Source of the DNA: Pantoea sp.
GTDB lineage: Bacteria; Pseudomonadota; Gammaproteobacteria; Enterobacterales; Enterobacteriaceae
DNA: 64,000 bases
Assembly: GCF_028283705.1 (NCBI RefSeq)
Contig: NZ_JAPWKD010000019.1
Location: 248,001-312,000 of the forward strand
Direction of reading: 5' to 3'
A model generated the notes under the pieces. The model did no database searches, was not told where the DNA came from, and saw only the letters and a list, made by a program, of their open reading frames with translations. Of the stretch, positions 24,528 to 33,228 are shown piece by piece. The stretch's first letter is position 1. Every line of letters starts with the position of its first letter. The translations under genes and the position numbers were made by a program.

Positions 24528-26933
24528 ATGAAGAGTAGTATTAGCATTTTAATCCGGCTGGTGGGGATCGGTCTGATCCTGCTCGGCCTGGCTTTAGCCG
24601 CAGGTGGGGCTTATCTGATTAGTCTGGGTGGTTCGTGGTTCTATCTTCCGGCAGGAATTGCCATGGCAGGTTCAGGGTTAGGTTTTTTCCGCGCGAAAGC
24701 CTGGGCCGTCTATCTCTCCTGGGCGCTGCTTATTGTCAGCCTGATTTGGGCCTTCTCCGAAGTCGGCAGCGATTTCTGGCAATTAGTCCCGCGCACCATT
24801 GCATTCCTGATTATTGCTTTACTCGCAACGCTGTTCTCACCGCTGTTGAAGAACAACAGTGGCTCACCGGCCCTGAATAAATATGTGTCTTACGTGGTGT
24901 CGCTCAGCATTTTCGTCGCGCTGATCACGATGTTTGCCAATATGTTCCGGGTACATCCGGAGGTCGAAGTCGAAGCAGGCACCCCGCCACCTACCGTGAT
25001 CGATAAAACCGCAGAAGATAACAGTGGCAACGACTGGAGCGCCTGGGGAAGAAACACCCTGGGGCAGCGTTTTGCTCAGTTCCAGCAAATCAACACCACC
25101 AACGTCAAAGACCTGAAAGTTGCCTGGACTTATCGCACCGGGGATCTGGCGATCGATGGTGCTGAATACCAGACCACACCGTTGAAGGTGGGTGAAACAA
25201 TGTATATGTGTACCCCTTTCAATAAGATCATCGCTATTGATCCTGAAACCGGTAAAGAAAAGTGGCGTTATGACCCGCAGGTTAAAATTGGCGGTGCCAA
25301 TGCCACCTGGAAACGCTGTCGTGGTATTGGTTATGCGGATCTGACGACATTGCCGATAAATGCTGACGATCACAGCCTGCCTGTGGCAACAGTAGCCTGC
25401 CGCAAGCGCATCGTCGGCACCACCATTGATGCGCGCATTTTTACCGTCGATGCTGAAACCGGTAAGCTGTGTGACGATTTTGGTGACCACGGTTTCGTCG
25501 ACCTGCTGAAAGGCCTTGGCCCGAGAGCGCCGGGAGACTTCTTCCCGACCTCTGCACCGCTGGTTGCTGATGGCATCATCATGGTCGGTGGTCATCTGAA
25601 TGACAACCTCGAAACCGGTGAGCCTTCTGGCGTAGTACGTGGCTATGATGTTCGTAGCGGCAAGCTGTTATGGGCATGGGATCCGGCACGTGGCGCAAAA
25701 GACAGCTCGCCGCTGCCAGATGGCGAAGTTTACGCCGAAGAGTCACCTAACTTCTGGGGTACTGCCTCCTACGATCCGAAACTGGGTCTCGCCTACTTCC
25801 CGACAGGTAACCAGACGCCTGACTTCTGGAACGGCAACCGCCATGGCTATTCTGAAGAATATAATGACTCCATCGTTGCGGTTGAGATGAAAACCGGTAA
25901 AGAGCGCTGGCACTTCCGCACCGCCAACGCTGACCAGTTCGACTATGACGTTTCTTCCCAGCCGATTCTGTACGATCTACCTGGTAAAGATGGCCAGGTT
26001 ACGCCGGTGGTTATTCAGTTAACCAAGCGTGGCGAAGTCTTCGTTCTTGATCGTCGCACCGGTAAACCCGTGGTTCCAGTTGAATACCGCAAGGTCGCGA
26101 CCGATGCCATGCCGGGTATGAAAGTTGCTGACACACAACCCTTCTCAGCCATCTCTGTCGGTGCTACGCCGCTGAAAGAGAGCGATATGTGGGGCGCATC
26201 GATTTTTGACCAGCTTTATTGCCGTATCCAGTTCAAACAAATGCGCTGGGAAGGTCCGTTTACCCCGTTGTCCGATAAACAGCGTACCCTGATTTATCCA
26301 GGCTATTACGGCGGGTTTAACTGGGGTGGCGGCGCACTGGATATGTCTACCGGCACGTTGATTGTTAACGATATCCGCATGGCGCAATGGGGCCAGTTCA
26401 TTAAACGTGAAGAGGCTGAACGTAAAGGACTGAAGGCCAGTACCGAAGGGGAATACTCCGAGCAATTAGGTACGCCCTGGGGTGTGCAACGCTCAATGTT
26501 TATGTCACCGCTGGGTGTGCCTTGTTTCAAACCGCCATTTGGTAGCATGACAGCTATCGACCTCACCACGGGAAAAACCCGCTGGCAGGTGCCGGTAGGC
26601 AGTATTCAGGACGCGCCTGTGCATGGCATCACGCCAGGAGTGAATATCCCGTTGGGTATGCCAACCATGGGTGGCCCGCTGGTAACTAAAGGAGGCCTGA
26701 CATTCTTCCACGGTTCTCTGGATTACTATGTCCGCGCGTTTGACAATAACACGGGTCATGAGCTGTGGCGTGGACGTCTGCCCGTCGGTGGTCAGGGTGC
26801 GCCGATGACCTATATGGGTAAAGATGGCAAACAGTACATCGTAGTGGTCGCCGGAGGGGCAACCCGCACCGGCACCAATGCCAACCGGGGTGATTATGTG
26901 ATTGCCTATGCCCTGCCGGATAAAAAGGATTAA
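24528..26933 (+). CDS. gcd: Membrane-bound PQQ-dependent glucose dehydrogenase
   Basis: An 801-residue quinoprotein, the usual length of enteric Gcd (about 796). The first 150 residues hold five membrane helices (ILIRLVGIGLILLGLALAAGGAYL onward). The rest is the periplasmic beta-propeller with tryptophan-docking repeats, for example WSAWGRNTLGQRFAQFQQIN near 175, GGHLNDNLETGEPSGVVRGYD near 360, FPTGNQTPDFW near 430 and VVVAGGATRTGTNANRGDYVIAYALP at the end. It oxidises glucose to gluconolactone in the periplasm and feeds electrons to ubiquinone; the acid formed can dissolve mineral phosphate. PQQ synthesis genes are not in the window. The ATG at 24528 is chosen by length; the ribosome site is weak (AAGGG, 12 bases away). 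A terminator follows. Confidence 0.96.
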   Translation: MKSSISILIRLVGIGLILLGLALAAGGAYLISLGGSWFYLPAGIAMAGSGLGFFRAKAWAVYLSWALLIVSLIWAFSEVGSDFWQLVPRTIAFLIIALLATLFSPLLKNNSGSPALNKYVSYVVSLSIFVALITMFANMFRVHPEVEVEAGTPPPTVIDKTAEDNSGNDWSAWGRNTLGQRFAQFQQINTTNVKDLKVAWTYRTGDLAIDGAEYQTTPLKVGETMYMCTPFNKIIAIDPETGKEKWRYDPQVKIGGANATWKRCRGIGYADLTTLPINADDHSLPVATVACRKRIVGTTIDARIFTVDAETGKLCDDFGDHGFVDLLKGLGPRAPGDFFPTSAPLVADGIIMVGGHLNDNLETGEPSGVVRGYDVRSGKLLWAWDPARGAKDSSPLPDGEVYAEESPNFWGTASYDPKLGLAYFPTGNQTPDFWNGNRHGYSEEYNDSIVAVEMKTGKERWHFRTANADQFDYDVSSQPILYDLPGKDGQVTPVVIQLTKRGEVFVLDRRTGKPVVPVEYRKVATDAMPGMKVADTQPFSAISVGATPLKESDMWGASIFDQLYCRIQFKQMRWEGPFTPLSDKQRTLIYPGYYGGFNWGGGALDMSTGTLIVNDIRMAQWGQFIKREEAERKGLKASTEGEYSEQLGTPWGVQRSMFMSPLGVPCFKPPFGSMTAIDLTTGKTRWQVPVGSIQDAPVHGITPGVNIPLGMPTMGGPLVTKGGLTFFHGSLDYYVRAFDNNTGHELWRGRLPVGGQGAPMTYMGKDGKQYIVVVAGGATRTGTNANRGDYVIAYALPDKKD

Positions 26934-26959
26934 TTCATCACTACGCTGATGTGAGACCT

Positions 26960-26983
26960 AAGGCTGTTCCCCGGAACAGCCTT
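26960..26983. terminator. Rho-independent terminator between gcd and a convergent gene
   Basis: AAGGCTGTTCC (26960-26970) and GGAACAGCCTT (26973-26983) form an 11-bp perfect stem with a CC loop, followed on the plus strand by ATTTATT. It starts 26 bp after the gcd stop and 2 bp from the stop of the minus-strand hypothetical gene, so it can serve both. Confidence 0.85.
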
Positions 26984-26985
26984 AT

Positions 26986-27543
26986 TTATTGCTCCAGTTC
27001 ACGTTGATAGCGCTCCAGCCCCTGTTGCACCTGATGATAAAGGTCAGCTTTCACGCTTTCAATTAAGCGATTGCGCTGCATCTCCTGATGATAAATCGGG
27101 TCAAAAATCTGCACATAACCTTCCCACGCCAGCCCTTCCGCGAACAAAGATTGCGGTAACAGCATTGCATTAAAATTCATACCATTCGCATCAGGACAAC
27201 CACGGTATTTTTCCAGCGAGATGATGCGGCAATGCTCATAGGGACTGACATAACAGGGCAATCTAACCGCGATGCCCTGATGACTGGTGATGAGCGTCAG
27301 CCCGGAAACACTAAGATAGACAGGGATAGGTTTGCGCATTTTACGCCGGAAGGCATCGTCAAGAACGCAGACGTTAATCGCTGTCAGAGCGAGCTTACAG
27401 CGCCATTGATTGAGATAGTGCTCCATCAGATTCAGCTTTAGCTGATTCGCGTTGACTCCCTGATGCTTTGCCAACTGTCTGAAGCGCCCTTCAATCCTTT
27501 TAGCAGAATCAGGATCACCATGCTGAACAGGTAAAGTATGCAT
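26986..27543 (-). CDS. Hypothetical protein (185 aa)
   Basis: A 185-residue protein I do not recognise. It has no signal peptide or membrane helix. The N-terminal 50 residues are basic and helical (SAKRIEGRFRQLAKHQGVNANQLKLNLMEHYLNQW). The middle has PVYLSVSGLTLITSHQG and CYVSPYEHCRIISLEKYRGC with three cysteines, and the end is a charged helix (LYHQVQQGLERYQRELEQ). GGAGACTCCCCG precedes the ATG. It is the last gene on the minus strand before the shared terminator, 34 bp from the Gfo/Idh gene, so it may be co-transcribed with the isomerase pair. Codon use looks like that of its neighbours. Function unknown. Confidence 0.7.
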   Translation of the reverse strand: MHTLPVQHGDPDSAKRIEGRFRQLAKHQGVNANQLKLNLMEHYLNQWRCKLALTAINVCVLDDAFRRKMRKPIPVYLSVSGLTLITSHQGIAVRLPCYVSPYEHCRIISLEKYRGCPDANGMNFNAMLLPQSLFAEGLAWEGYVQIFDPIYHQEMQRNRLIESVKADLYHQVQQGLERYQRELEQ

Positions 27544-27577
27544 CGGGGAGTCTCCGTTTTCAGTCAGTTGCTGATGC

Positions 27578-28750
27578 TTAGCGATATTTGGGCTTCACCC
27601 AAACGGTACCTTGTTCGTGGCTATCGACCACGGCATCGACAAACGCCACACCTTTCAGCCCGTCATAGATTTGTGGCACAGCGGCGCCGATACCCTCAAT
27701 CTCCTGCTGCTGATCGCGCGCGCGCAAAGCAGAAGCAAACCCGCTGTAGAGATTGGTAAAAGCTTCAATGTAACCTTCCGGGTGCCCGGGCGGCGTGCGG
27801 GTACGGGCTTTGGTCAGATCATCCAGATCTTCCCGACCGCGTTTGATAATCTGCGTATAACCTTCCAGCGGCGTGTAGACCAGCTCATTGGGCTGTTCCT
27901 GATACCACATCAGGCTGCCGGTTTCGCCGAAGACACGCAGACGCAATGCGTTAGAACAACCAATCGCCACCTGAGACGACCACAACAACCCGCGCGCGCC
28001 ACCCTCGTACCGAATCATCACATGGGCGTTATCATCCAGCGCACGTCCTCCGACAAAGGTGGCCAGGTCAGCAATCACACTCTCCGCCTTCAGCCCGGTA
28101 ACATAACCGGCGAGATGGTAGGCATGGGTACCGATATCCCCAATTGAACCGCCACGACCATTTTTCTTTGGATCAACACGCCACGCCGCCTGCTGGTTAT
28201 TTTTCAGTTCGACCCCGGTCGCCATCCACTCCAGCGGATATTCCACCTGCACGGTGCGCACATTGCCAATCAGCCCCTGAGCCACACGCTGGCGGGCTTC
28301 CATAATCATCGGATAGCCGGAGTAGGTATAGGTGACGCCGAGAAAACCGCCGGTGGTGCGCACCACCTCCGCCAGAGCTTCGGCATCATCGAGCGTGGTC
28401 GTCAGTGGTTTTTCACAAATGACATCAATACCCGCCTCAAGAAAAGCGCGTGCAATCGGGAAATGGGTAAAATTGGGGGTGCAGATCGCCACCACATCAA
28501 CCCCGTCTTCACGCACTTTTTCGGCGGCAATCATTGAGGTGTAGTTGTCATAGGAGCGATCTGCCACGATATGATGCTGCGCCGCAAAAGCATGCCCACG
28601 TTCGGCATTGACATCAAATGCGCCAGCCACCAGCTCATACTCATTATCCAGCCGGGAGGCAAAGCGATGGATCCCACCAATATAGGCACCTTCGCCACCG
28701 CCAATCATACCGAGACGAATGCGTCGGCCTTGCAGGGATGATTTACTCAT
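27578..28750 (-). CDS. Gfo/Idh/MocA-family oxidoreductase
   Basis: A 390-residue NAD(P)-dependent dehydrogenase. Seen: Rossmann start RRIRLGMIGGGEGAYIGGIHRFAS (residues 10-33), VDVVAICTPNFTHFPIARAFLEAG near 90, the catalytic VICEKPLTTTLDDAEAL near 113 and, in the C-domain, AWRVDPKKNGRGGSIGDIGTHAYHLAGYV (DxGxHxxH pattern). Its GGEGAYIGGIH opening differs from the 19550 protein. It follows the TIM-barrel gene by 10 bp (AAGGAG before the ATG) and lies in a unit led by a sugar-binding protein. Relatives act on inositols (MocA, IdhA) and on 3-keto-glucosides; this region's IolD and IolE favour an inositol-type substrate. Confidence 0.87.
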   Translation of the reverse strand: MSKSSLQGRRIRLGMIGGGEGAYIGGIHRFASRLDNEYELVAGAFDVNAERGHAFAAQHHIVADRSYDNYTSMIAAEKVREDGVDVVAICTPNFTHFPIARAFLEAGIDVICEKPLTTTLDDAEALAEVVRTTGGFLGVTYTYSGYPMIMEARQRVAQGLIGNVRTVQVEYPLEWMATGVELKNNQQAAWRVDPKKNGRGGSIGDIGTHAYHLAGYVTGLKAESVIADLATFVGGRALDDNAHVMIRYEGGARGLLWSSQVAIGCSNALRLRVFGETGSLMWYQEQPNELVYTPLEGYTQIIKRGREDLDDLTKARTRTPPGHPEGYIEAFTNLYSGFASALRARDQQQEIEGIGAAVPQIYDGLKGVAFVDAVVDSHEQGTVWVKPKYR

Positions 28751-28760
28751 AAGAGGCTCC

Positions 28761-29813
28761 TTAAATGCCGAGGATTTTTTTATTCAGGGACTGATCTGCA
28801 TAGGATTTGCAGAAGTCATCAAAGGACTTGTCGGTGACGCGGATAATGTGTTCATCAATAAACTTCGCCCCTTCCCGCGCGCCATCTTCCGGGTTTTTGA
28901 AGCAGCACTCCCACTCAAGCACCGCCCAGCCATCAAAGTCATAGCCGGTGAGTTTTGAGAAGATGCCTGCAAAATCGGTCTGACCGTCGCCCGGCGATCG
29001 GAAGCGTCCGGCGCGGCTGGTCCACGGCTGGTAACCACCGTAGGCCCCGGTTTTGCCACTCGGGCGGAATTCCGCATCCTTAACGTGAAAGGCTTTGATA
29101 CGTTCGTGGTAGTGGTCGATGTAAGTGAGGTAATCGATCCCCTGCAACACCAGATGACTCGGGTCGTACATGATGTTGCAACGCGTATGATTGCCGGTTT
29201 TCTCCAGGAAACGCTCAAATGTCAGGCCATCATGCAGATCTTCCGTCGGGTGAATTTCGTAGCACAGGTCAATGCCCTGTTCATCGAAGGCATTAAGGAT
29301 CGGCATCCAGCGGCGCGCCAGCTCACTGAAGCCTTCTTCAATCAACCCTTCCGGCCACTGGGGATAGGGATAGAGGTAAGGCCACAACAGGGTGCCAGAG
29401 AAGGTAACGTGTTTGGTTAGACCAAAACGGCGTGAGGCTTTCGCAGCCAGATACAGCTGCTCAGTCGCCCATTGCTGCCGTTCCTGTGGATTGTTGCGCA
29501 GTGCTTGCGGCGCAAAGCTATCGGCAGGCAGATCGAATGCCGGATGCAGTGCCACCAGCTGCCCCTGGAGATGGCTGGCCAAATCCGTCAGGGTTAAGCC
29601 GTGTTCGCTTAATACTCCCAGTATCTCATCAACATAGGTCTGGCTTTCAGCCGCCTTGCGCAGGTCAATCAGGCGGGTGTCCCAGCTCGGAATCTCGACG
29701 CCTTTAAATCCTTTTTCTGCGGCCCATGCAGCCATCCCCGCCAGCGTATTAAAAGGCGTACTGTCTCCGGCAAACTGCGCCAGAAAAACGCCAGGACCCT
29801 TAATTGTTTTCAT
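28761..29813 (-). CDS. Sugar phosphate isomerase/epimerase-like TIM-barrel protein
   Basis: A 350-residue TIM barrel closely related to the 20685-21758 product. Metal ligands: Glu in DLCYEIHPTEDLHDG, Asp/His in IMYDPSHLVLQG, His/Asp in KAFHVKDAEF and Glu in WAVLEWECCF. GGAG precedes the ATG at 29813; an upstream frame to 29840 runs into the terminator. It is followed 10 bp later by a Gfo/Idh gene and preceded by a sugar-binding protein gene with a terminator in between. The pair probably interconverts a keto-sugar or inosose with its epimer. MocC, IolE and YcjR are family reference points; none is clearly closest by eye. Confidence 0.85.
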   Translation of the reverse strand: MKTIKGPGVFLAQFAGDSTPFNTLAGMAAWAAEKGFKGVEIPSWDTRLIDLRKAAESQTYVDEILGVLSEHGLTLTDLASHLQGQLVALHPAFDLPADSFAPQALRNNPQERQQWATEQLYLAAKASRRFGLTKHVTFSGTLLWPYLYPYPQWPEGLIEEGFSELARRWMPILNAFDEQGIDLCYEIHPTEDLHDGLTFERFLEKTGNHTRCNIMYDPSHLVLQGIDYLTYIDHYHERIKAFHVKDAEFRPSGKTGAYGGYQPWTSRAGRFRSPGDGQTDFAGIFSKLTGYDFDGWAVLEWECCFKNPEDGAREGAKFIDEHIIRVTDKSFDDFCKSYADQSLNKKILGI

Positions 29814-29828
29814 AACGACTCCTGATTG

Positions 29829-29859
29829 AAAAAAATGCACCTGCCGGCTTCACAGGTGC
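29829..29859 (-). terminator. Intra-operon Rho-independent terminator after the binding-protein gene
   Basis: On the minus strand GCACCTG and CAGGTGC (plus-strand 29837-29843 and 29853-29859) form a 7-bp stem followed directly by a seven-T run (A at 29829-29835). It sits 24 bp after the stop of the binding-protein gene and 15 bp before the isomerase ATG. Partial termination here would keep binding protein high and the enzymes lower. Confidence 0.85.
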
Positions 29860-29883
29860 GAAGGACACAGAAAGGAACAACGA

Positions 29884-30810
29884 TTAATGGGTCATAAATT
29901 TCTGGTAGTTCTGCGGTGTCACCAGCTGGAACGGGATAAAGTTGATGTCTTTAAGGGTTTCGCCTTTGGCTGCTTTCTCTGCCATATCCACGGCACCATA
30001 AGCCTGTGACTTCGCGTCCTGGAACACCGTCACTGTCAGCAAGCCGGTTTTGATCGCCTGCAAACCATTCGGGCCGCCGTCGGTACCGCCCACCAGAATG
30101 TCTTTGCCGATGTTCAGGCCATTGCTTTTAATCGCCATTGCCGCGCCGATGGCCATTTCATCGGCATTCGCTGAGAGGATGTCGATCTTTTGGCCGGTGA
30201 GAATCCAGTTGTTCATCAGGTTCATGCCGTCTTCGCGCATCCATTTGGCGGTGTCTTCCATCACCACATGCATGTTGGGATGTTTGGCAATGACTTCTTT
30301 CGCGCCCTGGGTGCGGAAGCGGGTTGCATCATTACTCAGCAGCCCTTTCATAATGGCTACATTGACGCTTTTACGATCTTTAACCATCTCGGCAAGGTAG
30401 CCCATTTGCAGACGACCGGCTTCAATTTCGTCACTGCCTATATAACTAATGCCATCACCCATTTTTGAATCCGCTGGCATCCTGTTGAGATAAATCAGAG
30501 GAACTTTTGCTGCCCGGGCAGCATCCGTCATATTTTTGGTACCCTGAGTATCGACCGGGTTGACAATAATCACGTCGACTTTGGCACTAATAAAACTTTG
30601 TACCTGACTGAGCTGTTTATCGACGGCACCCTGCGCATCTTCGAATTGTAATTTCATATCCGGATATTCTTTCGCGTGCTCAATAATGTAACCTCTCAGC
30701 CGCGAGAGAAATACATCGTCCATTTGCGCGATACTGACGCCGACCTGTAAAGCAAACACAGAAGGGCTGAGAGTGAGTAGAGTCAGACAGAGTAAGATGA
30801 TTTTCTTCAT
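29884..30810 (-). CDS. Sugar ABC transporter substrate-binding protein (RbsB/inositol/rhizopine-binding type), orphan
   Basis: A 308-residue periplasmic binding protein with a clear signal peptide (MKKIILLCLTLLTLSPSVFA, cleavage after FA). The mature part is the peripla_BP_4 fold: VGVSIAQMDDVFLSRLRGYI, FISAKVDVIIVNPVDTQGT near 80, ISYIGSDEIEAGRLQMGYL near 127, ILSANADEMAIGAAMAIKSNG near 215 and VGGTDGGPNGLQAIKTGLLTVTVFQD near 240. The pattern is that of inositol- and rhizopine-binding (MocB-like) proteins. GGAAGG precedes the ATG at 30810. No permease or ATPase for this system is within the window, so it must use a distant ABC transporter or act as a sensor input. The 262 bp upstream are AT-rich without a recognised site. 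Confidence 0.87.
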   Translation of the reverse strand: MKKIILLCLTLLTLSPSVFALQVGVSIAQMDDVFLSRLRGYIIEHAKEYPDMKLQFEDAQGAVDKQLSQVQSFISAKVDVIIVNPVDTQGTKNMTDAARAAKVPLIYLNRMPADSKMGDGISYIGSDEIEAGRLQMGYLAEMVKDRKSVNVAIMKGLLSNDATRFRTQGAKEVIAKHPNMHVVMEDTAKWMREDGMNLMNNWILTGQKIDILSANADEMAIGAAMAIKSNGLNIGKDILVGGTDGGPNGLQAIKTGLLTVTVFQDAKSQAYGAVDMAEKAAKGETLKDINFIPFQLVTPQNYQKFMTH

Positions 30811-31023
30811 GATAGCCTTCCACAATAGTCGTTAATATCAGCTATTCACTGACGCGATGATTTTATTATTTACTGCTATTACGTAGGGTTTACTTCTACT
30901 GCAAATTTCTCAGCACATCTCCCATAAAAATATAAATAAAAAAGAAGAACACTGATTTTTTATCAGATACACATAATGGCCAGATATTCAGGAAATAAAA
31001 CTGTTCTCCTGATTAGAATAAAT

Positions 31024-31038
31024 GAGGCATCCTGCCTC
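31024..31038 (-). terminator. Weak terminator after the 31073-36484 operon
   Basis: GAGGCA and TGCCTC (31024-31029, 31033-31038) form a 6-bp stem with a 3-nt loop. On the minus strand it is followed by ATTTATTCT. It lies 35 bp past the stop of the last gene of the long minus-strand operon. Confidence 0.45.
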
Positions 31039-31072
31039 GCCTGAGCGTCCTGCCTTCTCACCTCTACGTGAC

Positions 31073-32188
31073 TTATATTGAAATCCAGCTGCGCTCGCGT
31101 GAAGACGCCACCGCTGCGTCTACCAGTTTCTGAATCTCAAAAGCCTCTTTAAAATCCGGGCCAATGGCATTGCCCTGACTGATTGACTGAATAAACTCCA
31201 GCATCTCAATGGTTTTCAGATCGTTAAAACCGATTTGATGCCCTGCCGCCGGACAGAACAAACCATAAGGTGCATGTTCAGGTCCCGCCACCAGCGTTCT
31301 GAAGCCGTTCTGCGCTTCGTTGCCACCGAACTGGAAGAATTGCAGTTCGTTGAAGCGTTCCTGATTGAAAATCAGCGAGCCGCGCGTACCGGTCACTTCA
31401 AAACCCAGCTGCATTTTGTGCCCGGATGCAACCCAGTTGGCTTCAATCTGTCCGGCACAGCCACGGGCGAACTTCACCGTCAGACGCGCGATATCATCCA
31501 CTTCAACCGCTTTCATCACGCTTGAACCAGCATGTTCCGGGCGGGATTTCACCACCGTATCCAGATCGGCGAATAACCCGGTAATCGGCCCCAGCAGGAA
31601 GCGCGCCATGCCGAGAATATGGCTGCCTAAATCCGCAACGGCTCCCGCTCCTCCGGTCGGGTCGAGACGCCAGGACCAGGGGACTTGCGGGCTGGTCATA
31701 AAGTCTTCCGCGTGAATACCGCGAAAACCGGTGATATCCCCCAGTTCACCCGCCGCAATCATGTTTTTCGCCAGTTTTAGCAACGGGTTTTTGATGTAGT
31801 TAAAACCGACCTGCGTGACCACACCGGCCTTTTCCGCCGCACGATACATCTGTTCTGCAATCTCGCTATTTGGTGCCAGTGGCTTTTCGCAGTGCACATG
31901 CTTACCGGCAGCAATCGCTGCCAGCGACTGCTCCGCATGGAAGCGATTGGGCGAGGTAATGGAAATCACATCAATCTCAGGATCATCAATCAGATCCTGC
32001 CAGTGAGTAGTCCAGCGCTGAAAACCATATTGCTGCGCCGCCTTCTCTGCCGCTGCCCCGTCAATATCCGCCACGCTTACCAGCACCGGCTGCACCTCGC
32101 CGGAAAATGACGCCGCAGCCCGCCACGCCATGGCGTGGGATTTGCCCATAAATCCGGTCCCGATCAGACCAACTCCGAGTTTGCGCAT
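31073..32188 (-). CDS. Gfo/Idh/MocA-family oxidoreductase
   Basis: A 371-residue dehydrogenase. Seen: LGVGLIGTGFMGKSHAMAWRA at the start, VISITSPNRFHAEQSLAAIAAGKHVHCEKPLAP near residues 75-105 with the EKP lysine, and PWSWRLDPTGGAGAVADLGSHILGMARFLLG near 170 with the DxGxHxxx active-site segment. Long relatives of this type occur in inositol and chiro-inositol clusters. AAGGAGAG precedes the ATG; the IolG-like gene ends 12 bp earlier. It is the last of five or six genes in one minus-strand operon. Substrate inferred as an inositol isomer or inosose. Confidence 0.86.
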   Translation of the reverse strand: MRKLGVGLIGTGFMGKSHAMAWRAAASFSGEVQPVLVSVADIDGAAAEKAAQQYGFQRWTTHWQDLIDDPEIDVISITSPNRFHAEQSLAAIAAGKHVHCEKPLAPNSEIAEQMYRAAEKAGVVTQVGFNYIKNPLLKLAKNMIAAGELGDITGFRGIHAEDFMTSPQVPWSWRLDPTGGAGAVADLGSHILGMARFLLGPITGLFADLDTVVKSRPEHAGSSVMKAVEVDDIARLTVKFARGCAGQIEANWVASGHKMQLGFEVTGTRGSLIFNQERFNELQFFQFGGNEAQNGFRTLVAGPEHAPYGLFCPAAGHQIGFNDLKTIEMLEFIQSISQGNAIGPDFKEAFEIQKLVDAAVASSRERSWISI

Positions 32189-32200
32189 GGTTCTCTCCTT

Positions 32201-33196
32201 TTAATTCAGCGTGACAACAGCGTGGGTATCGGCGGAAAGCTGCGCCGCGTCAGCCAACTTCAGTGCCTGACAGCCATCAAACACCGAGGTCGGCAGCGGC
32301 GAGCCTTCTTTGATTGACGCGATAAAGGCGGCCATCTCCAGCCGATAGGCGTCGGTATAGCGCTGCATAAAAAAGTTAAGCAGCGGGCCACGCGTTTCGG
32401 TTTCGTCTGCGCTGTAGCGACGCACCGTGGTTTCACGCAGGTTGTCATTCAGCAACATGCCCGCGGAACCAAACACCTCCATGCGCTGGTCGTAGCCATA
32501 AACCGCCTGGCGGCTACAGTTGATCTGACATTGTTTGCCAGAGGCCGTACGCATCTGCACCATCACAGTGTCGTAGTCACCCAGTTTCTCCAGCGACGGT
32601 TCAAACAGGCGGCTGCCGACAGCAAAAACTTCGGTCGGTTCTTCCCCCAGCATCCAGCGCGCCAGGTCAAAGTCATGGATCACCATATCGCGGAAGATGC
32701 CACCCGAGGTTTCGAGGTAACCCATCGGTGCCAGCCCTGGGTCGCGACTGGTGATAATCACCTGGTGCAGGTCACCAATCTCCCCCTGCTGCATCCGCTG
32801 CCTGATTTCACTGAATCCCGGGTCAAAACGCCGGTTGAAGCCGAGCATCACCTTATTGCGCCGTTCACCCAGCGCCTTATCTGCTGCCAGTGCTTTGCTG
32901 ATATCCAGATCGACCGGTTTTTCGCACAGCACCGCCTTACCCGCTTTGGCGGCCGCCAGCATCAGCTCCACATGGGTGTGAGTCGGTGTGCCAATCACCA
33001 CCGCGTCAATGTCCGGGTCCGCAATCGCTGCCAGCGGGTCGGAAATCGCCGCACCGCCCCACGTTGCCGCCAGCGCCTGGGCATTGGCGATAAAGGGATC
33101 GGCAATCACGGCAAGTGTTGCGTCTTGATGTCGGGCCACATTCGCTGCATGGACCTGGCCAATGCGACCGGCACCCAGGATCGCGATTCTGATCAT
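32201..33196 (-). CDS. iolG: Inositol 2-dehydrogenase-like protein (Gfo/Idh)
   Basis: A 331-residue protein matching the length and layout of IolG/Idh, which oxidises myo-inositol to 2-keto-myo-inositol with NAD. Seen: RIAILGAGRIGQVHAANVARH, DAVVIGTPTHTHVELMLAAAKAGKAVLCEKPVDLDI near 70-100 (EKP lysine about 97), GFNRRFDPGFSEIRQRM near 122, and GGIFRDMVIHDFDLARWMLGEEP near 165-187 with the HDFD active-site motif characteristic of IolG. TCTGGAG lies before the ATG. With IolE and IolD encoded 6 kb away this supplies the first step of inositol catabolism. Which inositol isomer it prefers is not evident. Confidence 0.87.
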   Translation of the reverse strand: MIRIAILGAGRIGQVHAANVARHQDATLAVIADPFIANAQALAATWGGAAISDPLAAIADPDIDAVVIGTPTHTHVELMLAAAKAGKAVLCEKPVDLDISKALAADKALGERRNKVMLGFNRRFDPGFSEIRQRMQQGEIGDLHQVIITSRDPGLAPMGYLETSGGIFRDMVIHDFDLARWMLGEEPTEVFAVGSRLFEPSLEKLGDYDTVMVQMRTASGKQCQINCSRQAVYGYDQRMEVFGSAGMLLNDNLRETTVRRYSADETETRGPLLNFFMQRYTDAYRLEMAAFIASIKEGSPLPTSVFDGCQALKLADAAQLSADTHAVVTLN

Positions 33197-33228
33197 GAAT
33201 TTCTCCAGAGAGAGGGAAGTTAGGGTTA

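Noticed and set aside
24864-25595. Open frame of 243 codons antisense to gcd.
   Set aside because: It lies wholly inside a conserved gene, shows no domain, and such antisense frames are common in GC-rich coding DNA; similar ones at 32531-33223, 39062-39931 and 59818-60558 were rejected for the same reason.
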